NCBI RefSeq assembly: GCF_000350225.1
Contig: NW_005179058.1
Span: 124,001-188,000, forward strand
Direction: 5' to 3'
DNA: 64,000 nucleotides
DNA from: Chondrus crispus
Lineage: Eukaryota; Rhodophyta; Florideophyceae; Gigartinales; Gigartinaceae
The notes under the pieces were generated by a model. It ran no database searches. It had not been told where the DNA came from and worked only from the letters and a program-made list of their open reading frames with translations. Shown one piece after another: positions 22,145 through 32,737 of the stretch (within the stretch, counting starts at the first letter, position 1; the number at the start of each line of letters is the position of its first letter). Position numbers and translations under genes: made by a program.

Positions 22145-23193
22145 TGTAGTGCAATACGCACCTGGAAAGGGGGGTGAAAAGAAAGGAAAACATTTGGATA
22201 CGAAAAGTAGTCCGGGTTGGGGGACACACGTGTGAATAATTGCACGGTTTTAATTTTTAATTATTTTATTTTATTTAGTTAATTAGTTGGCATTAATTTT
22301 GCTGACACTAGATTAGATCTAGGATCTAGCGCCGCGAGCTACTGTACTGGCTCCGGCGGGGCGATATATACCTTAGCCCTCTGACGACCAAGTCAGTAAA
22401 GGTAACCCGAGTTGCCGGAGTTGAATGTCGCCTTGGTCGAAGTCCGTCTCTACCAAGACGCTCCCTTTCACCTAAGCCTACGGCATCCTCTATCGCTCGG
22501 GGTTCCCTTTTCTCTTTCCTTTATTTCCCTATCCTTTTCTATCTCTAATTCTACCTATTTTTCCCTTATCTTGTGTTGGTGCCATCGGCCTCGGTCGCAA
22601 CCGAACCGGTGTAGGTGTTTCGAGCCATCGGGCGACACAGTTGACGTAGCGCTGCTACTGTGACCCATTTTCCGACGGAGACTGTTGCAACGACGTCTCC
22701 CTCGAAGGGCTCCGTCGTATTACGAGCCAGTGTTGGTACCATCGGTGTCGGTTGCGACCGAACCGGTGTAGGTGTTTCGAGCCATCGGGCGGCACGGTTG
22801 ACGTAGCGCTGCTACTTTCATTTCACCCCGTCGGGCTGCGTTGCGACGCCCCCGTCGAAGGCCTTGTCGCGTTACAAGGTGTCGAAGAAGCTCAACGAGC
22901 ATTGGCCTTACAACCCAGTGGAACCGGGGTACCTACGTACGCGCCCCACTCCACACTCGTCGAGCAGATCTCTTCGCAAGTCTCTACCACACCGATCCCG
23001 GGCCGGGCTATTTCTCTGTGCCCCCCCCATCAGGGATTCGAGCTACTACGAGTCGCAAGCTCGTTTAAACGGAGAAGGGAGAGTCGGACACTCCGTAGCG
23101 CTGTGCCATCGGCAGTTCTTCTTTTCGTTGCTGTTGCTGTTTTTGCTGGACCATCGGACCGCGGTCTCTGCCCGACAGGCGCATTGCACTACA
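22145..23193 (+). repeat. B1 3' LTR
   Basis: Same ends and internal layout as 10291-11341, including the TATA box (about 22362-22370) and the tandem duplication. Differences from the 5' LTR are mostly single substitutions and a shorter C-run near 23020. Confidence 0.95.
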
Positions 23194-23306
23194 GAGAGGT
23201 ACACGTGGCCACGCGCAGTAGTACTGTAGAGCATCGGGCTCTACAGCACTAGATCCCGTTGTTGATCTAATCTAACTAAAAGGCCCCAGGGGGGGATTAT
23301 ACTACA
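23194..23306 (-). repeat. Family A LTR, right part (continuation of 9714-10290)
   Basis: After the GAGAG target copy (23194-23198) the A LTR resumes (GTACACGTGG...) and ends at 23306 with GGATTATACTACA, next to the polypurine tract of A2. With 9714-10290 it makes one LTR of ordinary length. Confidence 0.9.
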
Positions 23307-23307
23307 C

Positions 23308-23342
23308 GGCCCCCCCTTAAGCGGGGACGTCCGCGTCCACGG
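23308..23342 (-). repeat. Terminal pol-end/PPT repeat (A2)
   Basis: Identical over about 35 bp to the A1 copy at 2034-2068 and adjacent to the 3' LTR. It contains the G-rich polypurine tract on the minus strand. Confidence 0.82.
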
Positions 23343-24387
23343 GTTGTAGAGCTAGAGAAATGTCCGACCGCGCTATCGGTACGATCGCCTCCGTTCCCTC
23401 TAACAACTCCGCCCCCCGGTCAGTGTCCTCCGTTTCTCCGTTCGCGTTCATTTGCGCGCGTGCCGACTGCTCGTCCCTTTTCTTAGCCTGCGTTGACCCC
23501 CTCTGCCCTTCCCGCGCGACCTTGTGCGCGTCCTTGGGCCTTTCCTTCGTCAGAGTTTTCTCTCCCCCTTTTTTTCAGCGACGTGCGGTGTGACAGAGGT
23601 GACGGCGGTGACGTGCAGCGTGCTGACCAATTGTATCGCTCCCTCTTGGCGGCCGGAGGCGCGGGAGAGCGGGGTTTGTCTGATCTGTTGGCGGGTGCAT
23701 AGTCATTCGCTACCCTTCTTCTTGCCGCTCGCCGTCGAGGCGAGAGCGCGAAGACGCGAAGTCCGTTTTCTATCTGGCGTACCTCGCCTTCGTGGCGGGC
23801 GCGCCGGCGCCTGTGCCTAGGGCGGTGGCGGTCGGTACCCGCCCCCGTCGTACAGTAGACTTGCCGGCCCTCGCCGTCCGTGGCGAGGGCGCCGGAGCGC
23901 GGCTCCGATGCCCACGCGCGGGGTGCGGGGAAAAAGGTCGGTGGAAAGCTCGAGGCCGTGTCTTTGTCGGAGTCTTCCCGATTCTAAGCCGGTGGGCCCC
24001 GCAGCGGGACGTCGTCCGCCACGCTCGGCTTTGGTGGGGTGCCTCCTCCGGTCATCCCATTTGCGGGGGAGGGTACCCATTTCCCACACGGAATGCGCCG
24101 TGAATTGGGACTTTTCCTTGTAATACACGTGTGCTGCGACCTTTTTCCGTCCGCCGCGCAATCAGAAAATCATCCCAAAAATTGTCATAATTTCCCGCGA
24201 AAACAATTTCTGCCAAAAATTCAGAGCACGGTTCCTGATTGGTGCGCTGTCGTCTGAGGAAAAAATCTTCCCAAAATTAAATCATGGCATGCGCCGTGAT
24301 TAGCGACAAAAAGTTCTAATTCCAGGAGCAGACTCTTAAGTTCAGGCGAGCTCGTCGATATGCCCTTATCCGTAACGGAGCGGTTCC
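23343..24387. other. Shortened A2 cassette without the opposite-strand ORF
   Basis: About 1.05 kb where A1 has 4.9 kb. The start (ATGTCCGACCGCGCTATCGG near 23360) matches the A1 leader at 2091, giving a 77-codon plus-strand frame to 23593, but nothing resembling the 781-aa protein follows. It has a 9-bp stem GCCCTCGCC/GGCGAGGGC at about 23867-23890. The right 300 bp are A-rich with runs of AAAAT. Confidence 0.6.
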
Positions 24388-24421
24388 GGCCCCCCCTTAA
24401 GCGTGAACGTCCGCGTTCACG
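24388..24421 (-). repeat. Internal pol-end/PPT repeat (A2)
   Basis: Covers the final pol codons (NADVHA), the TAA stop (24397-24399) and the following G-run. It matches 6919-6953 and, more loosely, 23308-23342. Confidence 0.82.
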
Positions 24422-27400
24422 TCTGGGGAGAGGCTTCTGCCGGTGCGCCTCCGGAGGCGTTGGGCGTAACGAGACACCAACTCCTCCGGGACGTGAGTCC
24501 GCGCAGTCCAAGTGGGCGCGTCGTAATCCGCCAACTTGATGAGGAACTCCGTAGTTCCGTCTTCCATGACTCGATGTCTCAGTAGCCGTTCAACGGCATA
24601 CTGCGTTCCCGCGGTGTCCTTATCGGCGAGGTCCCGCGTGGTCATCGTACTTGCTCGTGGCGCGTCTATCGGAGACGGCGCGTACACGCAGCGGTCGGCG
24701 GAGACTCGCTCGGTGACCCCATCACGATCGATCTTGATGGTTCGGCGGTCATTGGCGAGCACGCGGTAGGGTCCGACAGCGGGCGAGGCGAGCTTGTTTG
24801 ATGTCTTAGCACCATCGGTGGGGTTGAGATATACGTATTCTCCGGGTCGGAGCCGGGAATTAATACGTCGTATGCGCTTATCGAAGTCGCGCTTGTAGCG
24901 ATCCTGCGTCCGACGCAGGCTCCCGTAGGCCTTTTGGATAGTCGAGTCCAAGGTCCTGAGGAACTCGGCACGTTGGTTCCCCCTATCGGAAGGGGGCGCG
25001 TCGCCGTCCGCCCGTCGGAGAGAGAACTCCGGCGGTGGCCTGCTGAGCACGAGCTCAAACGGCGTGGTGCGTGTGGTGCGATGTACGTGGGAGTTGTACG
25101 CATACGTAAGCGGCCCCACGTACACATCCCAGTCGTCCTGGTGTTCACCCACGTAGTTCCGCAGCATCGAGGCGATTGTTCGGTTATATCGCTCGACTTG
25201 CCCGTTCGTCTGGGGATGGTACGCCGAAGTGTACAAATTCGTTATCCTCAGGACGCGGCACGTGCTGTGGAAGAACTTGGCATTAAACTGAGGGCCGTTG
25301 TCCGAAAGCAACGTGCGAGGGACGCCATACTTGAACACCCACGAGTCGCAGAACGCAACTGCGACCGTGTACGCTGTTATCGTGCGGAGCGCAACGACTT
25401 GCGTCAGCTTACTGAAGCGGTCCGTAATCACGAGCAGGAATCGTTTTCCTGTCTTCGTCTTGGGGAGCGGCCCCAAGATGTCGATTGCGAGGCTCTCCAG
25501 GGGCGTCGTAGCTGGAAACAACCTCAATCGATTGAGATGTTTCCTCAGCTTCACCCGGTTCATCGCGCAGGTTCGACACCCTCGCACCGTGGCTGCTACG
25601 TCTGCAGCCAGGTGGGGCCAGTAGTACTCGCGTCGAAGTGCGTAGTACATACGGTTCTGGCCCGGGTGCACTGCGATGGCCGGGTTGTGGCACAGGCCAA
25701 GGAGCCTGGCGCGAAGCGTCCGAGGTACCACCACCTGAACGATATCAGGGTCGAAGGGGTGTCTCCGTTTGAGCACCCCTTGGTGGTCCTCGAAGAACGC
25801 AGAGTCCCGGGACTCTGACTGTCGTGCCAAAACGGTTTGGCAGAAGTCATCCACGCGTTGCTCCTGGGCTATCTCCTCTATTGTAAGAGGGGCCGGAAGG
25901 TCGTCCTGCGGTGGGGCGACCGGGGCGTCGAGCACGCCAGCGTCGGGGTCTTCGGGGCGCTGGATGTCGACGGCGTCGAACTCGTCGTTCTCCTCCCAAA
26001 ACGAATTGGGTCCTTGGAGAGCAGGGGCTTCGTCGTCGCCTCTCGGTTCGTCGCGCGTCCGTACGCGCGACCTTGTTCGGGCTTTGGCTTGGTTCCGTGT
26101 CGTTACGAAGACATGGACGGCCTGATGATCACAACTCGCGGTACAAGAGTGGTCCGCGAGCTCGTTCGATACGTCTCGAACCGTCGTGCCCCCGTCGAAA
26201 GTGGGGATGTCGTCACCCACCTCGACGGTGGGGCGAGGGTCATCGGCGACCTTCAGCGACACGAGTCGTGACAGGGCATCGGGCACCTGATGCACGCGTC
26301 CGGGGCGGTACTGAATGGTGAAATCGTATTCAGCCAGACGTAGCCGCCACCGGGTGAGTCTTCCGGAACTCTCCGTGAGTGACATGAGCCATGGGAGGGC
26401 GTCATGGTCCGTACGTACGGTGAACTTCGTGCCTTCTGCGTACGGCCGTAGTGTGCGGACGGCCCACACTACGGCGAAGCACTGGCGTTCGGTAGCGCTG
26501 TAGTTGCGCTCACTATCGGGCAGTGAGTACGACCAATACCCCACGGGGCGCCAGTCGTTCGGCTCTTCGTGCTCCTGAAGTAAGGTGCAGCCGAGTTGGT
26601 AGGCACTCGCGTCGGTGTGTATCATGTACGGACGATCGTGCCGGGGCAACGCGAGGATCGGCGGAGCGATCATGCACTTCTTAAGGTTCTCGAACGCCTG
26701 AAGTTGCACCTCCGTGGGGTTATAGAAATCGGGATCCGAATCCTTGCGCGTCATGTCGGTCAGAGGACGCGCAATCTTAGCGAACCCCTTAACGAATCGG
26801 CGGTATACATTACCGGCCCCGAGGAACGAGCGCACTTGGGTCAACGTCCTTGGGAACGTGAACGTCTTGAAAGCGTCGGCCGCCGTATCGGCCACGCTCA
26901 ACTTGCCTGGGGAGATGACGTGCCCCAGGTAGTGCACCTTCGGTCGGAATAAGCTGCACTTCTTGAGCTTAAGGGAGATACCGGAACTCCGCAGTAAGCT
27001 CAAGACGGTATCGAGATGCCTCGCGTGTTCTCCGTGCGTACGGGAGAACACGATCACGTCGTCGAGATAGACGAGGCATATTTGCCAGCGGACTCCGGAG
27101 AGTATTATGTCGAGCGCACGTTGGAAGGTGGCCGGTGCCCCTTTGAGTCCAAACGGCATGCGCAAGTGGCGAAACGTGCCCATGTGCGTCGTAAAAGTTG
27201 TCTTATCCCGGTCTTCCGGAGCGACCGGGATCTGCCAATAACCGGAATTGCAGTCCAACGTGGTGAAGACGGCTGCATCTCCTAACGAGTCGATGCAGTC
27301 GTCCATCCGTGGCAGTGGATACGAATCCGCTGCGGTCTTCGCGTTGAGACGCCGGTAGTCTACGCAGAACCAAAGAGAGCCGTCTTTCTTCGGTACGAGC

Positions 27401-29110
27401 ACCACCGGGGACGCCCACTCGGTGCTCGCGGGTTCGATAACCCCTGCGTTCAACATCTTGCTGACCTCCTTCGCGACCATTTCGGGCATGGCCGGGCCCT
27501 TCCGATAGGGCATAGAACGAATCGGTTTCGTTCCCGGTTCGAGGGGAATGCGGTGCTCCGTGGCTTGGATCGTTCCAAGCGCACCGCTCCACGAACTCGA
27601 GTGCTTACGGAGCATCTCGAGTACGTGGCCACGGAGCTTGTCATCATCGATGTATGACAGGTCGATCTCTTTTTCCCAATCCATCGGTGGATTTTCGGGA
27701 TCCTTTTGCTGGGGGAGTACAGTACCCCTCGCTGTCCGTTGGCCTAAAGGTGACCGTTCGACCAAGTCGACCGGGTCGACCCCCCTACCCCCGGCGGTGG
27801 TCTTATCGTCGGAGTTGGATAGGCCAACTCCTACCCCACCGACTTGATCGGTCAAGTCGGTCAGGTGTAGCGCGTGCGCGATCCCCTCAGCGACCTTACG
27901 TTCGGGAGTGAGGATCGCGAGGGGGTTGCGCTTCGCGTATCCCACGACGGTGTGCTTCGGAAGCCTTCTTTCTCGTCGTGAGAAATTCGCGACGATGACG
28001 TCGAAGGTCTGATTCGGTAGGACCTCCGCGACGCCATTCGTCAGCCTCACTCCATGTCGGTGTTGGAGTGAGGGCTTGGGTTCCAGGAACACGAGGCCCC
28101 TCCCCGCGGTTGTCACACGCACGCGAGCTTGTGACATTGCGGGGATGGTAACCCAGCGAGCGATTGGAATCGCCTGCTGGGCCTCCTCGCGTACGTCCGG
28201 CTGACCCGTGTGTCGCCGGTGACGCCTGGTTTGGGGAGTCGGTTCCCCCTTTTCGTCGACGATGGCGACGGAACCGCCTTGGCGGAGCTCCATTCCTTGA
28301 GCTTCGATGTCGATACATGGCACGTGCCTATCGATGAAGGCCGTCCCGAGAAGGACTGGCACGGCGAGCTGGTCCGCGACTACGAACGGAATTCGGAACA
28401 CCGTGTTCCTCTACCGGACAGCCAGGCGGACGACGGCCGAAAGCTTGAGGGGATTGCTATTCGCGCCTGCCAATCGTGGCAGAGGTGCGTCGCGCACGAT
28501 GTAACGCGTCCAATCGGGGGGAAGGTCGGCCTTCCTCACCAGATTATACCCCGAGCACGTATCAACGGCGATCGTGCGGGATTTAAATGCATTTACCTCT
28601 GTGGCTATCGAGCCGAGGACGTTGTAGATCTTCGACGTCATAAGGCAAATGACGCCATCGACAACCTTCGGGGCGACCTTATCGGTGAGGTCGTTCCGCC
28701 GGGGCCTTCGATTTCGGTGCTGGCCCCGCTTGCGTTTCCTTCTCCCCCTTCCTTGGGGCGTCCACGGATCAGTGACGCCCCTCGGATTACTCGAGTCCGT
28801 ACGACACGGACCTTTCTCCGGCGACCTTGGGCTCGCGGGAGTCAGGGGGTCGACCAAATCTTTTCGGTCGTCGTTGCCCCCGTCGCCTTCGTTACGCCTC
28901 ACCGGGACGTCGGCTGTCCCCGTGTCTTGTTCTCCTAACGTCGGGCCTTCGGAGGCCTCGACGTGCGCTCCCTCCTGTATCGGCATTACAGGAGCTCCCG
29001 TGCCCGCCTCTGGAAGCGGGGGATGTATTATCGGACAATACCCCCCGTGTCCTTGGCGAGCACGCTGGATCGGGTCTAGTTCGTGGGGAAAAGACGGCTC
29101 ACGCGACCGC
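24397..29110 (-). pseudogene. A2 pol: protease, RT, RNase H, integrase, chromodomain, one in-frame stop
   Basis: Open in the -1 frame from just before the gag stop. The protease motif is VDTCSGYNLVRK (codons 28555-28563), with Cys where Gly is expected. A TAG at 28411-28413 interrupts the protease in frame, after which 1,334 residues follow without a break. Numbering from 28401: RT about 300-480 with YLDD near 445-448; RNase H about 590-710 (HTDASA, TERQCF, TDHDAL); integrase zinc segment about 903-946; DDE residues near 973, 1034 and 1070; a degenerate chromodomain in about the last 68 residues, where the usual KWxGY reads KLADY. Apart from TAG and DTC it looks complete. Context around the TAG (CGG TAG AGG) is not a classic readthrough signal, so a nonsense mutation is the simplest reading. 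Confidence 0.92.
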
Positions 29111-29126
29111 GTGTACGTAACCGTCT

Positions 29127-31697
29127 TTACCCTTTTTTCGAACTACCCGTGCTATCGGAGCTAACCTCCTGGCTATCGACGGCCAGGTCTTCCTCGGGTA
29201 GCCGGCCGCGTGGGTCGGGACGATTCCCCCACTGCGGCTCAGCGGCCCTGGAGAAGTATTCGGGTACTTCCGGGCCTTGACCTGCGGCGTCCGGTCGTCG
29301 CAGGATATGGGGGACGAAGCGAGTCGGCTCGCCTTCGTGAACCTCCGTGGGTAGAGGGTACGGATCCTCTACCCAGTCTTGCAGGTACATTATCGCATTT
29401 CGTACCTGTTGGGGTAACCGAGAACGGTCTCGGTCCCCTCTTTCTCCTTGTCGGGGGTACTTTGTGTCCGCCTGTCGGTAGGCGGGTCGATCCCGACGAT
29501 GGACTTCGTTACGACGGTACCCGCCTCCACGGGGGGCGAAGCGTGCGCCCCCACCCGATCGGTTCAGGAAACCTTGACGCGGGGGACGGCCCTCGCCCGC
29601 CGCTTGCCGGAGGAGATTACGCCCACCGGGGCGCGTCTCCATCTGGTAGCGGTAGTTCCTGTACGCCGTGAACATCCGTTGTTCCGGCGGCAGGAACGGG
29701 CAGGCGTACACGGCGTGTCCGTACGTACGGCATAGCCAGCACACGTACGCGCTGCCGTCCGTTGAGGCGAATGTCGCCGCGTGGCGCGCCTCCTCATCTG
29801 TGAGGGGGGGCACGCGAGGCGCTTGGCCTCCTGCATCTCGGCTCGATATGTCGAGCTCTGCGACCCGGGGGTCCGTACCCCTTGCCACTCTTGGAGTGGC
29901 CGCGAACGCGGTCGCGTAACTCGATGTCGTTCCGGTCGACATCGGTGAGGGGGTTCGTGCCCCCACGGGCCCTGCTCCTTGCGTAATGAGGACAGGGTCG
30001 GCCTGCCACTCATCCTCCCCGATATGGAGGGTCGAGGCGGGCGAACTTGTCGCGGCGGACTTCGTAGTCCTGCCAGCCCTCCCTGCCGGTTTCGAATCCG
30101 GCAGAGGTAAACCGCGCCGAGCGCGGTACGTTGTACCTTCCGCCGTGGCGATACGGCGGATGGTCGGAAGATCGGTCTTCTGACTGCCTGGCAGCCTTTG
30201 CACAGTTTCGAATACTGCGGCACGGGTTGCCGGTGCAAGTCCCCGCACGAAGTAGTGCGCGAGGGACTGTTCGGAGAAGACTGCCGTGCATCGGAACGCG
30301 GCAGTCTCGAGTCGGTCAGCAAACGTGCTTTCCGTCTCATGCGATTGCTGTCGCGCCGTAGCGACAGCGTCGTACGCTTCACCTAACACGTCGTCCGTGA
30401 GGTAGCGTTTCAAGAATTGATTGACGAGCCCCGGCCAGCTCACGCCGTCATGGAGCTGGCCGGCGCGGAGGCCACGCATCGTATAACTCGTATACAGGGG
30501 CTCCGCGTTACGCTCGAGGAAGTGCGCGAGGACTCGTACCGCAACACCTTCGGTCAGGTGTTGCGAGTTGAAGGTGATTCGGATATCCTTCAAGAACGGC
30601 AGCAGCTGGATCGGGTCGGTACCGTCGAAGCTGCGCATCGTGGGGCGGATCCCACGACAGCGTTGGACGTACTTCGCGATCCGTCCCACGTCACCCGACG
30701 TAACGAGCCTCCAGGTGTTATCCAAGCGGTACATACGATAGTCAGCAACGGCGCTGAACTCTTGGATCATTGTATGTACCGGCTCGAGCCCGGGTTCAGC
30801 GGGACCCAGGGTGCCGAAGGAGGTAACCGGTAGCGTACGGACGTCTACCGGACCTGGATGCTCGGCGTAACTCGCCGGCGGGTAGCCGCCCCAGCGGGGA
30901 TCGACGGAGAACATCGGTTCTCCGGATCCGCGGGCGGCTCCTCCACGGTCCTGTTCGTCTGCGTACGATACGCGGTCCACTTGCCGCCTACTTCCGGCGA
31001 TAGGCGGCAAGGCTTGGGTCTCAGACGCGAAGTTCGCGTCTATCGGAGGACGGCTTCCTTCTGCAGTCCGACTGGTAGTGGCACCAGTCGGACGTCAACC
31101 TTCGGGGGCGGCGGCGCTCGGAGGTACGGTACCACCGGGCCCTCTCGAAGGGGCACCGGGTAGCCATTCGGCCATGGCACGTTCCATGTCACGAGCACGC
31201 CGACGAGTGGCGTCGAGCTCAGCGGAGAGGTGCGCGAACGCACCCAATTGCTCTGCGGACGGAGAGGTTCGGCCCTCGGGTCGTCTCACCGAGGTCGGCC
31301 TCTCAGGGCGACCTTTCCCGGGCGGTCCGGGCGAGGCGAAACGGGAGTCCTCGACGAGCACTATCCGCGAGTGTAACTCGTCGATCAGTGCTCGGAGATT
31401 CTCTAAGGACTGCGTCACTCTATCGAACCTCCCTTTACGCAGGGAGCGGAGTTCGGCCATACATCGAGTGTATACATGGTCCGATACATCGATCCGAAGG
31501 GAAGTACGGACTTCCTCGATGTATTCGGCTATGCGTTCGAACATCGCCGCCGCTCTTTCCTCGGAGGATCCGAGCGACGGTTCGCGGTCACGAGGACCTG
31601 CGTCGCCGTCGCCCGACGGGGCGGATGGGGACTGCACAGCGGCCGGATTCAGATCCGCCGCTTCGGAGCGGATCGAGGGCTCAAACTCTTGGCTCAT
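29127..31697 (-). pseudogene. A2 gag with one in-frame TGA
   Basis: Begins MSQEFEPSIRSEAADLNP about 64 bases after the PBS and spans about 856 codons. An N-terminal helical region (about 45-110, EERAAAMFERIAEYIEEV) is followed by a Pro/Gly/Arg linker, a capsid-like region (TMIQEFSAVADYRMYRLDNTW onward) and a CCHC knuckle, CWLCRTYGHAVYAC. The TGA at 31095-31097 replaces the TGG (Trp) found in the related A3 gag (QGWRPTG), so it is a G-to-A nonsense change. The end TCG AAA AAA GGG TAA holds a six-A run directly before the stop, where a -1 slip would lead into pol. Confidence 0.88.
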
Positions 31698-31760
31698 CTC
31701 GACGCGATCGGTTCCCGGAGGGAAGCGGAAGTCTTCTCGGAGATCGGACTCCAGCGTCTT

Positions 31761-31776
31761 CTAGATCGGGAGACCA
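31761..31776 (-). promoter_or_regulatory. A2 primer binding site
   Basis: On the minus strand TGGTCTCCCGATCTAG, one base after the LTR end. It differs from the family B site at one base and so predicts the same primer tRNA (3' end like TCGGGAGACCA). Confidence 0.75.
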
Positions 31777-31777
31777 C

Positions 31778-32436
31778 TGTAGCATAAACACCCCCAGCGA
31801 TAGGGGTGTATGCACAGTTCCACCGAGACCCCATCCGATCGGGAAGACGGGGGTGAAGCAGGACACCAGCTAACGGCACCGGGCCCGGGTAGCGTGGTAG
31901 AGCGGGAACGGGGAGGACGCCTGTACGCGCGAGCGGTTCGACGCCTCGACGCCCCGGCGCGGTACCGGGTAACGATCCAGTACCGACGGGCAGAGGCGGA
32001 GCCGACTCGTGCGCGTACCGAGCGCGTCCTCAACCCGCGCTCGGTGCCGCTCTAAGGTAGTTAGCGAGCGCTACCTTAGAATAAGCGGGAAGTCGGACCT
32101 TGACGGTCGGTGGGTGACAAGTCCGTGCTTGTCCTCCCCCACCGCCGCCGGTCCGCTCCATATTTAATGTACATAATAACCTATCATAATAGTACAGTAC
32201 GGATGTACTGTAGCGACGTACCGTAGCTGTCGGTAGACACTGTAATACTGTCAGCCATCGGGGCTGACAGTACACGTGTGTGCGCGTTCTTCGGTCCCGC
32301 GCGTACACGTGTACACGCGCGCACCCTGTACTCGGGGTACACGTGGTGGTACTGTAGAGCATCGAGCCCTACAGTAACCGATCCGGTTCTGAGTTGATCC
32401 AATCTAAAATAAAGCCCCAGGGGGGGTTATACTACA
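31778..32436 (-). repeat. Family A LTR (5' LTR of A2, probably recombinant with A1's)
   Basis: 659 bp, TGTAGTATAACC at 32436 to GTTTATGCTACA at 31778 on the minus strand. It abuts A2's PBS on the left but carries on its right the ACTTT target copy that matches A1's left edge. That combination is expected if an LTR-LTR crossover joined A2's 5' LTR to A1's. The hairpin CTGTCAGCC/GGCTGACAG lies at 32248-32270. Confidence 0.9.
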
Positions 32437-32441
32437 ACTTT
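32437..32441. repeat. Target-site duplication ACTTT, right copy
   Basis: Perfect partner of 1362-1366; see that entry. Confidence 0.92.
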
Positions 32442-32737
32442 GTAGTTTTTTCGCGCAAGAACCAAAATCTTCTCGGGACACTCCCTTCGCTTAACCCTGT
32501 ACCGGGGTCTTCGAACTTCTTCCAGCGGATGATCTCGGGCTCGGCTCAAGATTTTCTTGACTTGGGCTGGCCCTTTGGGCTTATCCGCCAATCCAACAAC
32601 CTCCTCATCGGGGCCTGATTTTTCCCATAGAGACGGGGAACGGAGCCGAGCCCCGGGCACAGTACGTCGACCCTGTGCCTCTCGCGACTCATGCGAGATT
32701 CCCCTTTCTAGTTTTCCTGCCGCTGCGGGATCCTTCT
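32442..32737 (-). pseudogene. B0 continuation: gag/pol junction of family B
   Basis: Reverse complement of B2 36295-36590: the start of the pol frame (KLERGISHESREA, PKGPAQVKKILSRARDHPLEE, CPEKILVLARKNYK) and the gag stop region. It ends abruptly at the B2 5' LTR (32738). The sequence that should follow in family B is not found on the far side of B2, so B0's 5' part has been lost. Confidence 0.88.

Larger units (their letters stand above)
10291..23193 (+). mobile_element. B1: complete but defective family B chromovirus
   Basis: A 12.9-kb plus-strand element: 5' LTR, primer binding site, gag, broken pol, a 3.9-kb post-pol region, polypurine tract and 3' LTR. Flanks are GAGGG (10286-10290) and GAGAG (23194-23198), a 5-bp target duplication with one mismatch. 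The insertion splits a family A LTR, so B1 is younger than A2. By eye its two LTRs differ at only around ten positions over about 1,050 bp. Gag is open, but pol has three frameshifts and one nonsense codon, and the opposite-strand ORF is reduced to a short remnant. Confidence 0.93.
23307..31777 (-). mobile_element. A2: family A chromovirus interior, nearly intact
   Basis: A full minus-strand interior: PBS (31761-31776), gag (31697-29127), protease to chromodomain (about 29110-24397), pol-end/PPT repeat, a shortened cassette (23343-24387) and the terminal PPT at 23308. LTRs are 31778-32436 on the 5' side and the split copy 9714-10290 plus 23199-23306 on the 3' side. The only coding lesions I see are one in-frame TGA in gag and one in-frame TAG in the protease. 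The opposite-strand ORF of A1 is absent. Confidence 0.9.

Noticed and set aside
28405..28420. TAG in the A2 protease considered as programmed readthrough as in some gag-pol genes
   Set aside because: It lies inside the protease, not at gag-pol, and CGG TAG AGG lacks a known readthrough context.
28210..28938. 242-codon plus-strand ORF opposite the A2 protease
   Set aside because: A shadow of the GC-rich minus-strand gag-pol frame, with no recognisable domain or conserved partner.
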